This document shows, piece by piece, positions 24,701 through 34,631 of a stretch of 64,000 nucleotides of DNA; within the stretch, counting starts at the first letter, position 1, and each line of letters opens with the position of its first letter. The stretch is taken from contig JAZBQD010000015.1 in NCBI GenBank assembly GCA_036583965.1, positions 23,899,310 through 23,963,309 of the forward strand. Direction: 5' to 3'. This DNA is from Prunella strophiata (Eukaryota; Chordata; Aves; Passeriformes; Prunellidae). The notes under the pieces are model-generated. The model was not told the origin of the DNA. It saw only the letters and a list, made by a program, of their open reading frames with translations, and made no database searches. Both the position numbers and the translations under genes were made by a program.

Positions 24701-27700
24701 ATAGGCATCAAACACGTTCAATTTAAAAAAGAATACAAATACAGAAAGGAAGATTTCATTGATCCACCATTCCTTACAATACAGATCTCTAGAATAATTT
24801 CCACAAAGCTATTATTCCCCCTATTCCACCACTAGTTAAAGGATTGTCATTGCCAACTCAGAATGAAAAATGATCTTGTATTTCCCAGAATTTAAACAAG
24901 AAAATTAATGTATCTTTGTTAAACATTGAGTTACTCAGTTGCTTTAAAGGGGTCTACCAGAGGGTATTTACAATAATGTATAACTCAAGGTGATGTAGAA
25001 TAATAGAAAAAAAAATATAACTGGATTTCAACCAAACAGCTACAGAGCTGGCCTGGGGACCTTCACCACTCCCTTGTTGCTTCCTTGCAAAGCCTTGAGG
25101 AACAGATTGGTCACGTCCACTCATTGACATTTATCTTAGTTACTGAGTTTTCCTGTTATTTGTGAAGAATTAAAACTCATTGGTCATTGGTCTGAAGAAG
25201 GCTAGATTTGATCTTTGCACCTAGATCAGGCTTTCCAGCTTGCTCAGATCAATGTTCTTCATCAGGTTCCTTCCAGAGAGCCTAAGCAGTTTGAAAAGAG
25301 TCTGAGTAGTCTTCCATCAGGTGAGCAATGAGGTAACACAGGATGAACACACTGAAAAACTGACACAGCCTCCCTTAGAGAGAGAAATATTTGCTGAGGT
25401 TGTCTGGCAGTGGGGTACACGATGTGTCAAGTTCTGTATCAAGGGAGGAGTGAGCCTGGGCAGACAGATCTCAGGATGTCAGCAGGGACTTGATGCAGAT
25501 GTTCTGCCAGATGCTGCTGCTTATGGACTCCCTCCTCCAATGGCAGAAACCCAAGAAAACTTATGAGAGGATCCAATGCAATCTTTTCATGAGTAAGATC
25601 ATGAGAAGTGTTTCTCATGCTAAGAAGGAGGAAAAGTTGTTCAGTTCATTAACAATTCAGGATTATAGGAACTGCAGGTGCTATAATAAACCATTCTTGG
25701 CCTAACAGCAAAGGTTCCTTTGTAAAGCTTCATAGAAGTCTATGCACATTACAGATAACTAAACAATTTCATTCTTGTAATCAGGAAATTGATGCAGCTG
25801 GATATGAGGGGAAAAAAAAAAAACCACACACACCAGAAAAAAAACACCCAAATGCCAAACCTCAAAAACATTTCAATAAGAAGTATGCTAATTCTCTTCC
25901 AGGGGAACTACAGAGGCCCTAGCTCTGATGGAGTCTGAGGAAGGAGTCATGTACACTCCTGATGTCTCCTTTCATCCTGTGGTAGACACAGGGTAACACA
26001 TCTTTCCATCCAGCCAACAGGAATACTTTAATTAAGTAAAACAGGATTACAAAACACCAGGCTACCTCACTGCCCTGGTTTAGAGACCTACAGTTCATTA
26101 AATTATAGCTTATATAGATACCCCACTATTACATCCCTCACAGCCAAATATCAAAAACAGATCCACGAGGAACATATTCACACTCTGTCAAGTTCTCCTG
26201 TGTCTCAGAAGTCTTGAGGAATACAGAGACTCTGTGAGAGATTTTGTATTATGTTGGTCCTCTCACAAGGTGTTTCTTGACCTTAGCACAGGGCTGAGAG
26301 ATGAAGTTGGCAGGAGGAAAGAGAGGATAGTCTGTAAAAAGGATAGAGGATTTCCATGAGGAGGAAAAAGAGGATAGGCTGTAAAAACCTCTACTTTATG
26401 CTAGTCTTAATTATTTGAAGGCAGATATCACAGCTGTCCTTGGAGGTGGAACTGGGATAAAGTATTTCAGGACAGACACTGTTGTTCCTCTTTGGAAAGT
26501 CCAGTGGGAAAAGCTTTGGGCCATCTGTGTCCCAGTGGAGGAATAATCAGTGATGTGGAAGGCTGAATAGATGGTAGTGAAATTAAAGCACCCAGCAAGC
26601 AGAGCAGGCTCTTCTTCCAGAGCCTCAAATCCACAGCAGTGCCACGGCCTGGAGGAGCAGCACTTCCTCTCCATCTGAATCCCAAGCCTTTGGCCAGTTC
26701 ACTCTGCCTGGGAGCTTGGGTGACCTCCAGCAGTAATTATGCAGGAGGTCTCTGCAAGAATGAAAATTTGCTCACAGGGAAGAAAATAGCTTCGAAAACT
26801 GCGTAATACTCCCACCCACTGACACTCCCTACTTGTGAACTGTATCACTGCTTTTCATCCCTCTGAAAAACAAAGCTGATTTGACTAATACTGCTATGTC
26901 CCTAATGACTTGTTTTTTGGCTATATGGCAGCTGCATTAAAGGGGAAAAAAAGCCCACGCAGAGAGTGGCTTGATTCACTGTGGCTGGCACAGAGATGGG
27001 TGCAGTGTCTCTGGCAGGGCAGCTTGTTTTGGGGAAGGCAGAAGTCTGTTCATGATTATGCCATCATGACACACTTCTCCCAGTTGTATTGCCTGCTCTG
27101 GGAGTTCAGAGTTCCTGCAGGGCCAGTGCAGCTGATGTGTTCCCTGCTGCTTCATCAGCCTTCCAGTTTAATATTGTCAGGGCTGGTCTCTGCAGTGGAT
27201 CTGAGCAAGCAATACCCTGGAGACAAAACCAAGTCAGGAATGCACATGGCAGGGTGAGCAGAAGCCACAGGGGACACAGAACCTAGATTTGCTGAATTGT
27301 CAGGAGGTTGGTGTCTAAATCCATCTCTGGTAAGAAATGAAGGGAATTTAGAGGTTGGTTTGGTTAAGGGCTGATTCTCAACTGCTCCTGAGTGTGCAGT
27401 GAACAACTGGGCACACCAGAAGTCTGTAGAGCAGAAGGCAGTCTGGAGTTGCAGATGTGTGAATATGCCACCAAAGAGCCACCATCTGCCAGGATGTCTG
27501 CTCCCAATCCACAGTGGAACCACAGGTGACTTTTGCAACAGCCTGTCTGACCCACTTCATGCCATGGCAATTTTAAATTTACTTGTGGGTGTGTGGTCTC
27601 TGAAGGGCTGCTCCCAGGCTAGCCCCATGTTTGTTGCCTGTATGAGGGATGAATACACATGTTATGCATGATATTGTGCTGAGCAAGACTCTGGGCACAT
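21743..27700. other. Long non-coding tract
   Basis: About 6 kb of mixed composition without a recognised gene. The longest open frame is 24380-24835 (+, 151 codons); it shows no known domain. Two short frames near 26411-26685 (-) and several near 26910-27670 are also unrecognised and overlap one another in different phases. A small local duplication lies at 26314-26387. Confidence 0.55.
26314..26387. repeat. Short tandem duplication, 47-bp offset
   Basis: A 27-nt purine-rich block (26314-26340, starting GAGGAAAGAGAGGATAG) recurs 47 bp later at 26361-26387 with two base differences. This is a two-copy local duplication. Confidence 0.85.
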
Positions 27701-27990
27701 GCATAGAAGCACAGGCTGATTTGGGCTGGAAGGAACTTTAAAGATCATCCAGATCACATCCCCCTGCCCTAAGCAGGGTCACCTTTCACTAGGCCAGGTT
27801 GCTCAGAGCCCCATCCAACTTGGCCGGGAACACCTTCCAGGGATGGGATGTCCACAGCTCCTCTGGGAAGCCTGTTCCAATGTCTCAGAGTACCACCCTC
27901 ACAGTAAAGAATTTTTTCCTCATATCAAAACCTATTTCAAATTTAATGCCAATACATCTTGTCCTATCTCTAGTGGTATAAAAGTCATAA
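27701..27990 (-). mobile_element. CR1 LINE 3' end, - strand
   Basis: On the + strand the fragment begins 'catagaagcacaggctgatt' and 'tgggctggaaggaactttaa', then 'gatcatccagatcacatccc', 'ccagggatgggatgtccaca' and 'ggaagcctgttccaatgtct'. These are the CR1 3'-end landmarks in reverse complement. The copy is 5'-truncated and decays into AT-rich sequence around 27990. Confidence 0.9.
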
Positions 27991-28254
27991 ATTTTCTCTG
28001 GCATAATTATAACCTTTTTGTTTACGACTTGTGATTTGTTTTTTTCCAGTGTTTTTCACATCACCGTATCTAATCACCACTGAGGTTTTAGCAGAGCTGT
28101 AGTAGACTGTGTCATATTCTTTCTCCCACATGTATGTGTGTTTTCTTGGGCTGCATTAAATAAAATGTATAATAAGCCAGTATAACAGAGTTGCAACTTC
28201 TGAACAGTGCTGTATTGAAAATATAAAGAAATGAAGAAACCTACTCCATCATTT

Positions 28255-28294
<40 letters not shown>

Positions 28295-30041
28295 TATACA
28301 TTATTCAGTCACTGATTAAAATACTTATTTCTAATTATTAAAACATTAATAATTTAAATACTTTAAATATCTTTAATTAAATCCACTGTGCTGAATAATA
28401 CCAAATTCATTAAGATGAAAGTGATAGGTTGGGATGAAAAGAGTAATCTTAAAAAGCAGTTCACTTAATTCAGTGCATGGTGCCAACAGGCTTCCTCCTG
28501 AAAACTCCTGAAACCTCCTCAGGATGTGTTTTACAGCCAGGGAAGTTACAGTGCTGGTATGTCACAGCCAGGTTTTTTCCTTCCTCCAGTATAGTGTAGA
28601 GATCGCTGCACAGCTTAAGATTTTGCCATTAGGTTAAAGCAAAACTCAAAAACATAATAATTACTAAACACCATGTAGGACTTTTCTCTGAAGCAAAGGG
28701 GTTTTAGCTGTTGTTTTCCTACAAACCTGAACTCAAATACTTTCCCTTTCATTGTTACATGACAGTGCTTATTCCTTCTCCTGATCCTAATCTATCATAC
28801 AGGATTGACCTTACCCATGTTTGAGCAGATGTTGTGATTCACTCCAGAGGTGGCTGCATTTCAGTAACTCAGTAAAGTGGTCCCACTGCATCATTTTGCA
28901 AAGTTTGTAGAATTATTTAATGGAAACATTTTATTTAAATGTAAATTATTTCACTATTATCATCATGATCATCATCATTATTATTACTGTCATTGTTATC
29001 AACTACTAGGGGTGAATACTAAGAATTTTTCTATCCACATTAGGAGAAGAAAGAAGCACACAGGAATACAGCAGAGGTAATTGTCTGCCTATTCCTTAGT
29101 GTGAATGGACACACAGTTTACTATCAGCTTTGTATTTTTTTACTTAACTCAGGTAGTAGTAAATTAAAGTTCAGAGGTATTTGTCTGATTTCAGCAAACA
29201 AGTTGTTTTAAACAGATTTAACATGACTTTTACATTATGTCTTAATTTTCCTGGCAGACTTTATTATTCCTTTGTAGGACATCATTACACTGGCTGTGTG
29301 AAGCCCTCAAAGAAATGTTTTACAGGTGCATCTCACCTGCTGTTCATTATGATGAAATTCATACCATTAAGAGAATGGCTGTAAAATGTTCTATGTGGAA
29401 GTGCATTACCTCGTTATCTAAACATAGTGCATAAAATTTATTCCTAATAAAAGCTGTTAGTTATTATAAACATAGTCTGTTCTGCAACAGTGGGGAAAAA
29501 GTTTGTCCTTTGTACTTTTGAAGCATGCTGGCCACTGGCAGAAAAATATTTGGAGTTTCCCAAATACAAATCCCAGGATTTAAGAGGATTCAGAACCAGT
29601 GCAGGTTTTACCCATCACAACACTCTACCACTGCAAATGTATGCAATTTCTCAGTCCCTGATCCTTGACCCTGGGTGTCCAGGGTCCATGAACAGCACAT
29701 GGAGGTGCTGGAGGGTGGAGCATACTTGGTGACAGGACACAGATATGTGGACGTCAGGACCCTGTCTGAAATCCCATGCCCTTCCCCACTTTGGAATGGC
29801 TTTTTAACAAGCTTTTAATTTCAATGCCATCAAGAAGACTTGTCCATTTCCCCTCCATCTGAATGCTCTCTTGATGGGGGTAGGTGCCAGCTCTGTCAAA
29901 AGTGGAGCACCTATTGGATCTTTTAATCATGGTCCCGATGGAAATTACCATTCCTTTGCTATGAGAAGGGATGAGAAAATCTCACAATGACTTCCAGGGA
30001 GATGAAGTCTTCTGAGTAGAGTATACCACAAGAGGAACATG
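27991..30041. other. Non-coding tract with a 31-A run and an ATC/ATT microsatellite
   Basis: This AT-rich segment holds a run of 31 A at 28257-28287 and a short ATC/ATT trinucleotide tract at about 28955-28987. No exon is recognised. Frames at 29490-29732 (+) and 29754-29951 (-) have no known similarity. Confidence 0.6.
28257..28287. repeat. Poly(A) run, 31 A
   Basis: This is the longest homopolymer in the window. The nearest AATAAA upstream is about 100 nt away, too far for a poly(A) tail, so it is treated as a simple tract. Confidence 0.95.
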
Positions 30042-30720
30042 TTCTTCTGGGGGTCCTGGTCAGTGAGAAGTTGAATATGAGTCGACAGTGGCCCAGCAGC
30101 CAGGAGGGTGCATTCCAGCACAGCATCACCAGCAGGGCAAGGGATGGGATTGTCCCGCTCTGCTCTGCACTGGGGCAGCCTCACCTTGAGTGCTGGGGGC
30201 AGTTTGGGGTGCCACAAGAGAACAAAGATAATAAACTGTTAGAGAGTGTCCAAGGAGGGCAGCAAGGATGGTGAAGGGTCTTGAGGGGATGAAAAGAGTA
30301 ATCATGGGCAGCAGCTGAGGTCACTTGGTCTGTTCAACCTGGAGCAGAGGAGACTGAGGGGAGATCTCATTGCAGTCTGCAACTTCTTTGTGAGGGGAAG
30401 AGGAGGGTTTCTGCACTGATCTTTTCTCTCTGGTGACCAGTGACAGGACCTGAGAGAATGTCCTGAAGCTGTGTCAGTGGAGGTTTGGGTTGGATATCAG
30501 GAGAAAGTTCTTCACCCAGAGAGTGGTTGGGCACTGGAACAGGCTCCCTGGGGAAGTGTTCACAGCACCAAGCCTGACAGAGTTCAAGAACTGTTTGGAC
30601 AATGCTGTCAAAAAGATAGTGTGACTCTTGGAGATGGTCCTGTGCAGGGTCAGGAGTTGGACTTGATGATCCTTGAGGGTCACTTTCAATTCAGGACCCT
30701 CTGTGGTTCTGTGAGCTCTG
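30042..30720 (+). mobile_element. CR1 LINE 3' end, + strand, with remnant of ORF2 C-terminus
   Basis: This is the longest CR1 piece here and the only one on the + strand. Its first 230 bp still translate into a decayed version of the CR1 ORF2 C-terminal segment, downstream of the reverse-transcriptase core: a broken 'GVLVSEKLNMS' start, then SITSRARDGIVPLCSALGQP and HLECWGQFGVPQ, then DNKLLESVQGG. The CR1 3' landmarks follow: 'cttggtctgttcaacctgga', 'gagaaagttcttcacccaga', 'actggaacaggctccctggg' and 'gagttggacttgatgatcct'. It ends in 'ctgtggttctgtgagctctg' in place of the usual 'attctgtgattctg' tail. It is 5'-truncated and not mobile. Confidence 0.93.
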
Positions 30721-31280
30721 ACTGGGCATGGTAAGGCATTGAACTGCATCTCTCATCTCCCATTCAAATACCACAGTAGCTTAGACCAGGGGAGGACTCC
30801 AGTAGCCATATTTCAAAAGAAATCAATAGCTGCCATTGTGTTTTACGAAAAATCCAATTTCAGAGCTCTTTGATAGAAATTCTTGGAGTGCTCAAACCAG
30901 CCCTGAGGGAAGATAAACAGAGGAACATATTTTTGTGTCTGAACTAAGGTGGTGCCTGAAGTAGATGCTGGGCAACTTGATCTTTTTAACAACGAAGATC
31001 TGTTGAGTATGACCCAAATTCAAGACTGCCTGGGAAGCTTTTCTACTGGCAGCTGAACTTAGAGTTTGGAAACCTCCTGAAGCAGACAGCAGAATCTCTC
31101 TTTAGGATGTAAGCACATAAATTCCAACTCTGCCAGGTTGTAAGCACCTAAGTCCTCTTCTGAGTATAAAGCCATGACAGACACACCCACACTCTTCCAT
31201 CTGAACTCCAAGATTTCATTCTTATTGAACAACTCAGGAAACTTTTAAACCTTAATTTATGCTGAATGTATATTGAAGAG
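30721..31280. other. Non-coding spacer between CR1 and LTR
   Basis: About 560 bp with no recognised gene or element. Confidence 0.6.
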
Positions 31281-31875
31281 TGTGCTGGTTTTGGCTGGGG
31301 TAGAGTTAATTTTCCTCACAGTGGCTGGTATGGGGCTATGTTTTGGATTTGTGCTGAACACAGGACTGTTCATATAGAGATGTTTTAGTTATTGCTGAGC
31401 AGGGCTCACCCAGAACCAAAGTCTTCTCTGCTCCTTGTGCTGTCACGAATGGCGAGGAAGTTGGGGGTACATGGGAGGTTGGGAGGAGACACAGCCAGGA
31501 CAGGGGACCCCAAATGACCAAGGGGTTGTTCCAGACCATGTGGCATCATGCTCAGTACATAAAGTGGTGGGAAGAAGGAGGAAGGGGGGATATTCATATT
31601 GATGGTGTTTGTCTTCCTGAGTAACTATTATGTGTGTTGGGCCCCAGCTCTCCTGGAGATGGCTGAACACCTGCCTGCCCATGGGAAGCAATGAATTAAT
31701 TCCTTGCTTTACTTTACTTGTGTTCATGGCTTTTGCTTTCCCTGTTACACTGTCTTTATCTTAACCCATGGCTTTTCTACCTTTTTTCCTTGGATTCTCT
31801 CCCTGATCCTGCTGGTGGGGGAGTGAGCTAGCAGCTGTGTGGGACTTGGCTGCTGGCTGGGGTTAGACCACAACA
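31281..31875 (+). mobile_element. Solo LTR of an avian endogenous retrovirus (ERVL-like)
   Basis: This 595-bp block begins TGTGCTGGTTTTGGCTGGGG and ends 'ctggggttagaccacaaca', with the expected TG...CA ends. It contains the segments 'ctgagcagggctcacccaga', 'gagatggctgaacacctgcc' and 'ctgtctttatcttaacccat'. I recognise all of these from a common avian LTR family. A TATA-like ACATAAAG lies near 31557. No gag, pol or env sequence and no second LTR are nearby, so this is a solitary LTR left by recombination. The flanks are AAGAG (31276-31280) and AACAG (31876-31880), a 5-bp target duplication with one mismatch. A 5-bp duplication fits an ERVL-type element better than an ERVK type, but the class is inferred. 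Confidence 0.88.
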
Positions 31876-32407
31876 AACAGCATTTTCATCCTGAGTTTTC
31901 CTTTCACCATTTCTTGCTAAACTAGCATACAGCAGACATGAAAACACGAGGGGTTTCTATAACAACACTGTGAAATAATAAATTCCACAAAGCAACTCTG
32001 GAATCTACAAATGATGTAAATGTTTTTTTTCATTTAATTGCTATCCACGTTTGTGTCCAGCTTCAGAATAATACAGCTGCAAAAGTAATTAATTAATATA
32101 GGAATGCAGTTTAATAACAGCACAAGGGTTCTGTGTTCACCGGTTGGTTATGGGCACTAGCTAGCATGTTGATAACAGGTTGTTGCCATTGTTGCCACCT
32201 CATTAGAAAATTAGCATTTAATTAACTTAGGAAGATATGGAACAATTTTGGTATGGGAAATATTTGTACACATTGTCTATTGGAATTAAAAGCTCCCATC
32301 CAGCAAAAAGCACAGCAGCCTCTACAGCTGGTGGCTGTTGGCCCACAGAAACTAAACAGACTCGCTGGTCTGTGCAGCTGCAGCCGCTGCCTTTGATTTG
32401 GAGGGGA
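31876..32407. other. Non-coding spacer between LTR and duplicated block
   Basis: AT-rich to 32230, then more GC-rich. No gene or element is recognised. Confidence 0.6.
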
Positions 32408-32560
32408 AAGGGAAGCTGTGAGGCTGTTATCCAGGCACCAGCTGAAAGGAGCAATCCAGCTGTGACGTCAGTGCTTGCCTTGCAGCCACCGCAGCAAGTC
32501 CCCAAAAGTATTAATGCATAGACATTGCAGGCTCCCAATGTCGGCAAAAGTTTTAAAGGA
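32408..32560. repeat. Left copy of 153-bp direct duplication flanking the minisatellite
   Basis: This block (starting AAGGGAAGCTGTGAGGCTG, ending GTTTTAAAGGA) recurs at 33132-33285, about 724 bp downstream. The two copies differ at one substitution (32530 A against G) and one 1-bp indel, so they are about 99% identical. It includes the palindromic octamer TGACGTCA at 32463-32470. Confidence 0.97.
32463..32470. promoter_or_regulatory. CRE-like octamer TGACGTCA (left copy)
   Basis: This is a perfect match to the cAMP-response-element palindrome bound by CREB/ATF factors. The match itself is certain. Use as a regulatory site is unproven, and no promoter of a known gene is near. Confidence 0.4.
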
Positions 32561-32603
32561 AAGATGGCTCTGCTTCACGCTGGGCTTGCTGCAGCCTCTC
32601 CCT

Positions 32604-33130
32604 GAAGCCAGTGGGAGAATTTCCAGTGAAGCCAGTGGGAGAATTTCCACTGAAGCCAGTGGGAGTATTTCCACTGAAGCCAGTGGGAGAATTTCCACTG
32701 AAGCCAGTGGGAGAATTTCCACTGAAGCCAGTGGGAGAATTTCCACTGAAGCCAGTGGGAGAATTTCCACTGAAGCCAGTGGGAGAATTTCCACTGAAGC
32801 CAGTGGGAGAATTTCCACTGAAGCCAGTGGGAGAATTTCCACTGAAGCCAGTGGGAGAATTTCCACTGAAGCCAGTGGGAGAATTTCCACTGAAGCCAGT
32901 GGGAGAATTTCCACTGAAGCCAGTGGGAGAATTTCCACTGAAGCCAGTGGGAGAATTTCCACTGAAGCCAGTGGGAGAATTTCCACTGAAGCCAGTGGGA
33001 GAATTTCCACTGAAGCCAGTGGGAGAATTTCCACTGAAGCCAGTGGGAGAATTTCCACTGAAGCCAGTGGGAGAATTTCCACTGAAGCCAGTGGGAGAAT
33101 TTCCACTGAAGCCAGTGGGAGAATTTCCAC
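32604..33130. repeat. 24-bp x 22 minisatellite
   Basis: There are 22 head-to-tail copies of a 24-bp unit that begins GAAGCCAGTGGGAGAA and ends TTTCCACT; the last copy lacks its final T. Unit 1 (32604-32627) has one change in its end (CCAGT for CCACT) and unit 3 (32652-32675) one A-to-T change (GAGTATTT). Units 4-22 are identical, showing recent amplification or strong homogenisation. Across each unit junction CCACTG and CAGTGG can pair around AAGC, so every repeat carries a 6-bp stem with a 4-nt loop. Because 24 is a multiple of three and the unit lacks stops in five of six frames, long open frames exist here on both strands. I treat them as a side effect of the repeat, not as genes. Confidence 0.98.
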
Positions 33131-33131
33131 G

Positions 33132-33285
33132 AAGGGAAGCTGTGAGGCTGTTATCCAGGCACCAGCTGAAAGGAGCAATCCAGCTGTGACGTCAGTGCTT
33201 GCCTTGCAGCCACCGCAGCAAGTCCCCAAAAGTATTAATGCATAGACATTGCGGGCTCCCAATGTCGAGCAAAAGTTTTAAAGGA
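33132..33285. repeat. Right copy of the 153-bp duplication
   Basis: This is the second copy of the block at 32408-32560. It starts one base after the last minisatellite unit and is followed at once by further partial minisatellite units, so block and repeat appear to have been copied together. It carries the second TGACGTCA at 33187-33194. Confidence 0.97.
33187..33194. promoter_or_regulatory. CRE-like octamer TGACGTCA (right copy)
   Basis: This is the same perfect CRE palindrome as at 32463-32470, duplicated with its host block. Function is unproven. Confidence 0.4.
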
Positions 33286-33345
33286 ATTCCACTGAAGCCA
33301 GTGGGAGAATTTCCACTGAGCCAGTGGGAGTATTTCCACTGACTT
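33286..33345. repeat. Residual minisatellite units
   Basis: About two and a half diverged copies of the 24-bp unit follow the right duplicate. One has a 1-bp deletion (GAGCCAGTGGG), and one carries the GAGTATTT variant also seen in unit 3 of the main array. The repeat then fades into unrelated sequence ('gacttcactgggctttggat'). Confidence 0.9.
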
Positions 33346-33779
33346 CACTGGGCTTTGGATGGCCCCACTGGGGTTTGCTGGCCTGAGCATCGGTGCTGAT
33401 TGAGCCAGGTGCAGGGAGAGGCAGGTCAAGCTGCTCAAAGGTTAACCACTGCTGGTTTGGAGGGCCAGAGGGTGGGGAAGAGAAGGGGACAACTAGAAAG
33501 GGAATGGACAGCTGAAAGGCAGCTGGATTTTCTTGAGGTTGCTTTGTTCCTGTTACCACTGGCTGAAGGGTCTGAGGTTTTGTATGTCCTTGTGGATGAA
33601 AAGATCATCTTTAAACTTCAGTGTTGAAAAATATAGTCCTAAACCTCCTGCTGTCAAACACAAAATAGAAAAAAAGCTCCTGGTTCCTAGGGTGAATTCT
33701 TTTTCTGACCAGCCTCTTCTGTGTAGTTAGATGCAAAACCAGAGGAACAGTCAGATGACACTGAGCCTCTCTCCTGTGA
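33346..33779. other. Spacer between minisatellite and CpG-rich segment
   Basis: No recognised gene or element. Overlapping short frames on both strands have no known similarity. Confidence 0.55.
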
Positions 33780-34631
33780 GGTGAGGAATTCACACCTGCG
33801 TGTGCCAGCTCTGCCACGGGCATCTGCGGGGGATTCCTCCAGGCGGGGGTAAATGGTTATATCACCTCTGTCATCCCTCGGGCTCAGGAGCACGCACTGC
33901 AAACCCTCTGCACGTGTTTAATGTTGCACATGCAAAGCCATGGAGCCGTGCCAGCATCCCACAGGTTTCTCCCACTGACGTCCCCCCAGCTGCAGCTGCA
34001 GCGGCAGGATCTGTCCTAACCCCAGGCTGAACCAGCGCTCTGCAGCAGCCAGCCTGCCTCAGCTGCTCTGGCAGCCCTGCTCCAGCGTCTCCAGGTACTT
34101 CTGAGAGAGATGTCACTGCCCTTGCCAGCAAAAGCCGCGCTCCCAGCCCTCCATCTGCCCTTCCCCCGGCCTGCCAGGCAGATTGCCACTGCCAGGAGCC
34201 CTGCGAGGGACACCGCGGTCTCGCTGAGCAGGACGGGTGGGCTGTGGTGTGTGAGCCTGCCTCCCCTGGGGGATCTCACTGCTGTCAGTGCAATGAGCTG
34301 ACAGGTAGGGACCGACAACACCCATCAATCACACCCTCAAGAGCCTGAAATGCTGCCATTTCTCTTGCGGAGAGCAGCAGCCAAGCCGACAGGCTGCTGG
34401 GGCTGTCAGGGAGGCAAATGTCCTCGTTGACAGAGCTGCTCCGGAGAGGATCTCCCACAGTCATTCGTGTTTATCCCAAGCAACTGCCCCCTCTTCTTCC
34501 TCCTGGTGTGAGGTGAACAAATGCCAGAGCTGGAGGGATTAAGAATAATTGTGTTGTGATTGGCGCAGATGCTTTTTAAGGCAGACGCTGAGGTGTGTGA
34601 CACTGCTCCGCAGGCCGGGAGGGAGGCGGAC
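33780..34631. promoter_or_regulatory. CpG-rich segment, candidate unannotated promoter/CpG island
   Basis: Base composition changes sharply here. By eye there are about 20 CpG dinucleotides in the first 550 bp (33780-34330), while most of the window has almost none. The segment holds GC-rich motifs such as CCGCGG and CAGCGCTC, and at 34302-34310 a consensus-like 5' splice site CAG|GTAGGG on the + strand, which would suit the end of a first exon of a non-coding transcript. No TATA box or known coding exon is evident. It could also be a GC-rich relic of an insertion or a product of recombination next to the minisatellites. Confidence 0.4.

Noticed and set aside
30071..30274. 67-codon + strand frame as a host gene
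   Set aside because: It is the decayed C-terminal segment of CR1 ORF2, inside a CR1 3' end.
32604..33130. CRISPR-like array of short repeats
   Set aside because: The 24-bp units are directly adjacent with no unique spacers, and the genome is vertebrate. It is a minisatellite.
32475..33245. 256-codon + strand frame of EASGRIST repeats as a gene
   Set aside because: It exists only because the 24-bp unit is a multiple of three and stop-free. The opposite strand and other phases are equally open, and no promoter or splice context supports it.
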